This document shows positions 57,599 through 64,000 of a DNA stretch of 64,000 nt, in pieces. The DNA lies in assembly GCA_023014365.1 (NCBI GenBank), contig JAEBUN010000019.1, positions 372,001 through 436,000 of the forward strand. The letters are read 5' to 3'. Each line of letters starts with the position of its first letter. Position 1 is the stretch's first letter. The notes beneath the pieces were generated by a model. The model did no database searches. It was given only the letters and a program-made list of their open reading frames with translations, and was not told the DNA's origin. This stretch comes from Lepiota brunneoincarnata (lineage: Eukaryota > Basidiomycota > Agaricomycetes > Agaricales > Agaricaceae). The translations under genes and the position numbers were made by a program.

Positions 57599-58916
57599 AT
57601 GGCTCCGGAAGCCTTCCAACTCAGAGGTAATCTCCAGTCGCTCGTAATAGATCAATCTCAAGCCGAAAAAAAAGGCACTTTATGAAGCGTGAAATCAACG
57701 TTGGCCCGACGCTCAGCATGGTCATTGCCTTGCTCTACTTGGTTCTTTGGGTAATTGGGGTTGGTGCGTGTGTGGTCTGTTGTAGGGGTGGGCCAAGAAG
57801 ATCCCGTTTGCATCCAAGACTTTCCTGGAGGGGCGAAAAGAAAATGGGGAAGCAACGTGAAATAAACGAACCCCTCGAGGTAACACTCCCTTTCATCGCT
57901 CTCCCCGTGGTCTACCAGCTTAAGACAATTAGGCCCATCCGTCCTCTACCAAGCGTCAATTAAGATTCAATAGAGTATTGGACATCGTTCCATCATCATC
58001 GAACCACAACGAAGACGTGTACGACCCAAGTACGATGGGAAAGGGCTACCACCATTTCAAAACTCCAACATTTCATGTAGAAAGTGGCACGACCCTAGGC
58101 CACGCCCCCGATAACACTGAATTCCCTCTTGAATATCCCCCTACATCTCCCGTTCACCCAATACTCTCACCCATCGACGAGGAGACGTTATCGAACCGAA
58201 TTTCGTCGAGAGGAAGTGAAGGAATCTCTCATGGGATCTCTCCAAATCCTAATCCCAATATGGCAGCCACCAACGCCACATCTCTCATTGACACTAGTGC
58301 TTCAGCCCCAGTTCCAAGCCATGTATACCCCCTTGGCGTTCGAAAAGGTCACCTGTATCAACCATCCGAGGAATCAATATCCGGTTACGAGTACACAGAA
58401 GGACAAGGTTGGTCCGCGTCGCAGTCTTCGGTCACTACCAATGCCACAAGCCTCCGAATCGAGCCCACATTGACCGACTCGACACCACCGCGACAGCCTG
58501 CAACAGATTCTCTCGATGATTCCCAACCCCCATCCCCACAGAACAACACCCACAGGGATTCGGCTTCCGGCGTCCGCCATACTCCACAACACCCTGATTT
58601 CTCCGCTATCCCGAGCATCTCAACGCCCCCTAGATATCCGAGTCGCACTACCGATGGTAACACGCGCAACTACAGGGGAGATAGTGTCTCAACTTTGGCT
58701 GCATACTCCACCAGGAGAGAGTTTCATCTGTCGAGTCCGATGCCGACGACATCAGATGTATCGTCCCTGGCTATGGGTGCTGTCAATGAGAACCGAATTG
58801 GAGTGGTGCAGCAGGCACGACGGATTTCGTTGCTTGGTCCTGCGCAAGCGGTTGCTGTACGCGATGTCAATAATGTTAAGATGCCCAGAGAAAAACGTAT
58901 AGATTACGATGGTTAA
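57599..58916 (+). CDS. Single-pass membrane protein with long disordered tail
   Basis: A first short exon (MAPEAFQLR, 57599) probably splices near 57626-57670 to an exon with MKREINVGPTLS and one strong membrane helix, MVIALLYLVLWVIGVGACVV, followed by Cys-Cys and Arg-rich residues (a stop-transfer pattern). After an intron (about 57880-57960) the tail starts and runs to TAA at 58914-58916. It is Ser/Thr/Pro-rich and includes HVYPLGVRKGHLYQPSEES and GYEYTEGQGWSASQSS. The exact first junction is one base off and not resolved. Topology would put the tail in the cytosol. No catalytic domain; function unknown, possibly a sensor or signalling adaptor. Confidence 0.6.
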
Positions 58917-59253
58917 TAGACTTGTCGGGTGTACCTCGGTTGAACCTGGACGTCAATGACGGCGTTCAGGTCTAGGCCTTGAAATACACGAACCCGACTC
59001 GGTTACTGACATAAGGAGGGGGAATGACTTGTCGCCGCTCTCCAAGCCAAGTATCATGGCACCAAAGGAACCGAAAATGAAAGCACTTGAAAGAGAAAAA
59101 ATATCAGGTGTCCATTCCAAGCGGGCCGGTATCTCCACCTGCACTATCTCCTCGGGCCGTTCAATTAGTTATAATGAATTTATCATGACACGCTCATGAG
59201 AAACACTCCATACCGACTATCTCCTCCCAATCTACTCCCAAAACCCACAGGAC

Positions 59254-59724
59254 ATGGCCATTCCAAACATTAGGCTCAACAATGGCAAAGAGATCCCAGC
59301 ATTAGGGCTCGGTGAGTATACCTGCACCCAACTCCGCTTCATTCAGCTTTCCTCTCTCGGCCGGATCCGCAGAGACACCCCTTCCCTCTCGGAGTAATCC
59401 AGATTACTTGAACTAAATGCCTAACGACATTTCTCTTCGCCCTTGGCAGGTACTTGGCAGTCCAAGCTCGACGAAGTCAAAACTGCCGTTGCTTATGCAA
59501 TCAAGGAGGTGGGATACCGACACATCGACTGTGCATGGTGAGCACGTGGGAAAGCCTGCGATGGGCGGGGCGCCCCAATCCCGTTTTGAATAGGGAGAGG
59601 GACCTTGGTTACAATATGTTTCTGACCCTTGGGGATCACCTAGGGCCTATGGGAACGAGAAAGAAGTGGGAGAAGGGATTCGTGCCTCTGGCGTCCCTAG
59701 GTCTGAGCTCTTCGTAGGTCCAAG

Positions 59725-59761
<37 letters not shown>

Positions 59762-60972
59762 CAACCCATGTTAATTCCACGAATGTTTCGTTTGTGATCT
59801 TTGACGGCCACTTTTGTACCAGATCACGAGCAAGCTTTGGTGTACCTATCACTCGCGTGTCGAGGAGGGCCTTGACCAAACTCTGGCAAATCTTGGGACC
59901 GATTATCTCGATTGTGAGTCCGTGACAGCGCTTCAGAATGCTGTCGCCCAGGCAAATAATTGAATGCATCGGGGGTGATAACGCATGTTCGCTGACAGTA
60001 TATCTTATTCATTGGCCGGTGCCGTTAAATCCCAAGGGCAATCACCCTGCGTTCCCGACCCTTCCCGACGGCAAGCGGGACGTTGACCATTCGTGGTCGA
60101 TCAAGGATACCTGGAAGCAAATGGAAGAGATCCTCAGAAAAGGTCCGTTATACTTTTCGTGAACCTTCACAAGTCGTCATTTGACCACCCGGGGCTGATG
60201 ATATGGTTACTATAACTTTCTTGCTCAGGCAAAGTAAGGTCCATTGGCGTTTCGAACTTCTCACAATCAAAGCTTGAGGAAATTCTCACCACTGCCGAGG
60301 TTACTCCCGTAGTCAATCAGGTCAGTAATCATTCTGTCAGAGAGAGCCTGCTCGCCAGTCTCAATTACGTCTCGGTGGATAGCTGGAGCTCCATCCGTGG
60401 AACCCGCAACTCAAGCTCGTAAAGTTCCTCAAGTCCAACGGGATCTATCCACAAGCTTACTCTCCAATGGGGTCTGCCGGATCCCCTTTGATCAATGACC
60501 CCGTCGTCTTAAAAATTGCAGAAGAGCGTCAATTACAACCGGCCGAAGTCCTGCTTGGATACCCCCGTGAGATTTTTTTTTTGCCCTGCGATATCTTCGC
60601 GAGGAAACTCTGTCTGACTTTTCTCCCCCACGCAGTTGCAAAAGGATTTGTGGTTCTGGCTAAATCCGTTACGCCTGCCCGCATATCTGCCAACTTCAAG
60701 GGTGCCGTCAGGGCGGCCGAAACATTGACCACGGCTGACATTGAGCGGTTGGACGCCATAGCTGCTGCTGGAAAACAGAAAAGGTTTTTGTCATTTCTCC
60801 ATCCACATGATAGGGGGGGGTGACTGACGCAGAATTTGCGTAGGTTTGTCACTCCACCATGGCGTACGTACAATGTTCCCATTTTCCTCATTTCTCACGG
60901 AATGAACTCATCGTGTTTTGGGGTTACTTAGCCGTTGACCTTGGGTTCGACGACTGGCCCCAACAGCTCTAA
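59254..60972 (+). CDS. Aldo/keto reductase
   Basis: NADPH-dependent carbonyl reductase of the AKR superfamily, cytosolic. Exon 1 59254-59311 ([20 protein letters not shown]) joins at 59450 ([19 protein letters not shown]); later exons follow to TAA at 60970-60972. The catalytic tetrad is visible: Asp and Tyr in HIDCAWAYGNE (split by an intron), Lys in ITSKLW and His in YLIHWP. Further family motifs are [19 protein letters not shown] and the NADP-binding [13 protein letters not shown]. The end reads FVTPPW then [11 protein letters not shown]. About eight short introns are needed; one contains a T/C tract. Length (about 320 residues) fits the family. Closest types are glycerol/aldose reductases (Gcy1, Ypr1), but the substrate cannot be fixed from sequence. 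Confidence 0.9.
59725..59761. repeat. TTTTC/T-rich microsatellite in an AKR intron
   Basis: Four TTTTC-like units followed by a pure T run of about 17. It lies within the intron after SELF and may serve as its polypyrimidine tract. Confidence 0.85.
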
Positions 60973-62106
60973 ATATGCCATAAGAGAAAAAAAAAGAGAG
61001 AATTCCGGACGGGGAATGCTGCAGGTCACGTTAGCGGATGCTTTTGAAACAATTGAATAGTTGTGTTTGGTGAAATCGCGTGTCCTTGGTAGTTTACATG
61101 TGCTCCATAAAGAGTTCCTTCCTTGGGTGTAAACATACAAGTATGGACGAATGCCTTTATTACTAAAAAATTATTGTTCTCTCACCCGTAGGATCAAATT
61201 TGGAGACCTGCTGTTCCGCACAAGGATGTATAAGGGTTGCATGATATGCACCAAGATGGCTTCACGATCGTCAAGAAGGGGGAAGTACAAGTGCAAGACT
61301 GAATTAGGAAAGCAACAGACTTTCATCAGGGACTGGGAAAGCTTCCATACGGATTGAGCTGGTTGCACTAACGAAATACCCAAGTAAGATTGTGGGAACG
61401 ATAGGTAGAGATCCGATTAGCGATAGCTGATGTTGAAGGTTGAGTTTGAGATTTACATGCAAGGGTGGGTGGGTGTCAGGGTCAGGATCTTCGACGTCAA
61501 TAGGAAAACACGATCCCGCTTACCACTAACTTGTAATTGAAGAAATGGTCCCATGTTGCTTAGTTATGTCCATTCGAGTATTCCAACATTCGGAAGCAGT
61601 TCTTGCCGTCAAGTAAAATAGTGAACTGAACTGAAGTGGAACGGCAAACCCTTCCATGGGAGTGAGGATGCCAACACGGGAGTTTCTCGTAAGAGCACTC
61701 GTGGCAATGGGGCCAGGTGCTTGCGTCTGGGTTTCTTCAAAAGTGTTTTGACGAAGTACCAGGATCCGCTGGGCTAAGAAAACAGAAACGCCGCGAATGG
61801 TCGTGAAGCACCAAAAGCGGGTAAGGGATGCAGGCTTCGACTCGGCAGTCATGCGAATATGTCATGGTGACACGTGGGTTGCTTATGTTTACATTTTCGG
61901 AAGCAGCCTGGTTCCTGGTTCAGATCCGCCAGATCCTACACTACGACGATTGTAATCCATTCCAACTCATGAACATACTCTGTAATTGAAATTTCTTTCA
62001 AGAGACCGCGAACTGCGGCTGTGCAGTCATGCTGCAATAGATCCCGGAACCGCTAACAGGAAATTTCTTCCAACTTCTCCATGTCCCTAAGCCGCTCATG
62101 AAATCC
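60973..62106. other. Intergenic region, AKR to MIOX
   Basis: About 1.1 kb. A minus-strand ORF at 61526-61852 lacks motifs and introns and is not accepted as a gene. Nothing else is visible apart from the MIOX promoter at the right end. Confidence 0.45.
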
Positions 62107-62113
62107 TATAAAA
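62107..62113 (+). promoter_or_regulatory. TATA box of the inositol oxygenase gene
   Basis: TATAAAA lies 95 bp before the ATG at 62202, followed by a C/T-rich leader typical of strongly transcribed fungal genes. Confidence 0.65.
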
Positions 62114-62201
62114 TGGCCTCTAATTTCTCATCATCAGTACCCATCGCCTCTCATCTCACTCACTCAACCTAGCCTGCTTGTTTTTCCTACCACTTCTTGC
62201 C

Positions 62202-63426
62202 ATGTCTATCGTATCCGAAGTCCTATCTCGCAAAGGCCGTGAGCTCGAAGAGGTGTCCGACGCCATAGACGACGGTCCGTCCGCTTATGCCCCTATTCAT
62301 GATCACGCACACTCACTCTGCTCAACAGTTAACATCCTTAGGGGTAAACTCTGGGACGAGAAATCCGAGTTCGACCAGAACAAAAACAAGGAGACCTTCA
62401 GGGACTATGAGGCCGCCTGCGACGGAGTCAAGAACTTCTACCGCGAACAACACGGTATGTCCTCTACTTGGGGTGTCTGAAATCTCTTGTAATACCTATT
62501 GCGTCCGTAGAAAAGCAAACCGTTGCGTTCAACCGGAAAGCCCGCGCTAAATTCTACAAGCGCAAGCGTATTGCTATGAGTATATGGGACGCCATGGAAC
62601 TCCTTAATACCCTCGTCGATGAGTCTGACCCTGATGTTCGTCCGATCGTCCATCAATCTAGGAGGCCGAAAACTGATAACGTAAACATTATAGACCGGCC
62701 TTTCACAAATCGAGCACCTTTTACAAACGGCGGAAGCCATTAGAAGAGATGGCAAACCGGAATGGATGCAGGTTCGCTTCGATGATCGGTTCCCAGGACA
62801 TCACCTAACACATTGCGTTCCAGGTCACTGGCCTTGTTCACGACCTCGGCAAGCTGCTTCTCGTCTTCGGCTCAAAAGGGCAATGGGACGTTGTTGGGGT
62901 GAGTTGAAGAATGTTCCCACTGGCTTGCAAAAGTCTCACCGACCCAACAGGATACCTTCGTCGTTGGCTGCAAATTCTCCGACAAGTGTATCTATCACGA
63001 GAGCTTCGCGAGCAACCCCGACATGAATGATCCGGTATTTTCCACAGAGTACGGCATTTACAAGCCACATTGCGGTCTTGACAATGTGATGCTATCTTGG
63101 GGCCACGACGAGGTACTTCTAACGAATCTTCTGATTTCCTATTTCTAAACATCATCTAGTACCTTTATCACGTCCTGAAAGGCCAGTGCACTCTCCCTCC
63201 GGAGGGTCTCGCTATGATCCGGTATCATAGCTTCTATCCCTGGCACAGGGAAGGCGCCTACACACATCTCTGCAATGAGCACGACCAAAAGCTACTCGCC
63301 GCTGTCCAGGCTTTCAACCCCTATGATCTCTACAGCAAAAGTGACGAACGCGTCAATCCGGAGGAGTTGCGGCCGTACTATGAGGGCCTCATTGCGAAGT
63401 TCTTCCCTCCTACCATTGAGTGGTGA
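62202..63426 (+). CDS. MIOX: myo-Inositol oxygenase
   Basis: Non-haem diiron enzyme (EC 1.13.99.1) that splits myo-inositol with O2 to D-glucuronate, the first step of inositol breakdown; cytosolic. Exons read [36 protein letters not shown], then [36 protein letters not shown] (HD motif, diiron ligands), [35 protein letters not shown] and [12 protein letters not shown] (further His ligands). Near the end come [11 protein letters not shown] and a final PTIEW before TGA at 63424-63426. The signature residues and length (about 300) fit the family; no lesion was seen. In a plant-associated fungus it may help use plant inositol; that is inference. Confidence 0.93.
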
Positions 63427-64000
63427 AGTAGAGAGCTCTTCCCCCGCCCCGCCCAAAGAACAAAAGAGTATCCTAGGCCTCAGTTTATTCCACATCACAT
63501 TTCCCCCTGCTCCTGTTGTGTTCTTTTTTATTCGCTCGTAAATTGGTGTCCCTGGACTCCTAGACTCCCAATAGTTTTATCTCCTTAGACGATTCTGTAC
63601 ATGATCATAAGGTTCATTATTCAATTGTGCATGGCATTTTACTTTAGAGCTGTATCTTGTCTTGCAGGACCGGATATATTTGGGTGTGCAATTTATGGCA
63701 ACTGAGTGATTAGATAATATGACATCGGTAATCGACTGCAAAATCACTCGAGCTCCTTCACCCAAGTATACCATGTCCGACCAAGCACCCGAAAGCACTC
63801 TTCCATACCCTCCCATCCACAGTAGACAAGAAGTTTGTGATATTATCTGACTGGTTTGTCTACAACTCTCGTTATTTTCGGCTCTCATACCCAAAGTTCA
63901 ATGCCGCTGCAGGGATGGTACTATCACAACCTTTGATTCCAACGATTGTGAGTGTTGTATACATACACTATGCAGACCATGATAAGCATGTCTAACGATC
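63427..64000. other. 3' flank of MIOX to window end
   Basis: No gene recognised. A minus-strand ORF (63577-63894) has no motifs and is cut by no clear splice sites. The C/T-rich first part is the MIOX 3' untranslated region. Confidence 0.4.

Noticed and set aside
61526..61852. Minus-strand ORF of 108 codons between AKR and MIOX
   Set aside because: No motif, no promoter signal and no intron pattern; likely chance.
1..64000. tRNA, rRNA or small structured RNA genes
   Set aside because: No tRNA-like A/B boxes with a matching cloverleaf and no rRNA-like sequence were noticed by eye; a covariance-model scan would be needed to exclude them.

Overview
This is nuclear DNA of a filamentous basidiomycete, most likely an Agaricomycete of the Rhizoctonia/Ceratobasidiaceae type. 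The organism is an inference; no database was searched. The reasons are genes split by many 45-70 bp GT-AG introns, a basidiomycete-style gene set (CPL1-like secreted protein, cruciform-DNA/CsbD protein, seven-helix-like membrane protein, MYND proteins), and expanded families of TPR-CHAT proteins, NB-ARC-TPR receptors and AIG1-like G-domain proteins.

Layout. 1-12 kb: tail of a G-domain protein, arginyl-tRNA synthetase (-), a short-chain dehydrogenase (-), a CsbD/Hmp1-type stress protein (+), a multipass membrane protein (-), a CPL1-like secreted protein (+) and a MYND zinc-finger protein (-). 12-16.6 kb: gene-poor. 16.6-44.2 kb: an accessory island. It holds a TPR-CHAT gene with one premature stop (-), a Ty3/Gypsy chromovirus with two LTRs (18.92-27.10 kb, dead by many stops), a truncated gene with eighteen 135-bp TPR repeats (-), relics of NLR 5' ends, an AIG1-like GTPase (+), two copies of an unknown gene (about 36 and 43-44 kb) and an NB-ARC-TPR receptor (-) with ten or eleven near-identical 120-bp repeats. 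44.8-64 kb: conserved genes again, namely cohesin SMC1 (+), a kinase-like gene (+, one stop), a long Ser/Pro-rich protein (-), a single-pass membrane protein (+), an aldo/keto reductase (+) and myo-inositol oxygenase (+).

The most interesting part is the island. The retroelement has a 12-nt primer-binding site complementary to its own predicted 5' RNA end (Tf1-like self-priming), a third open frame after the chromodomain that carries zinc knuckles, stops that look almost entirely like C-to-T changes, and LTRs that differ only by transitions, many at CpG. It lacks a target-site duplication and sits between halves of two paralogous TPR-CHAT loci, so it probably marks an ectopic recombination. 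NLR, CHAT and AIG1-like genes are all families tied to immunity or cell death, so the island may be an allorecognition/defence locus.

Caution: about ten otherwise good genes carry a single one-base frame break, often beside a short homopolymer. This may reflect uncorrected sequencing indels rather than true pseudogenes, so 'broken' calls should be checked against raw reads or RNA.
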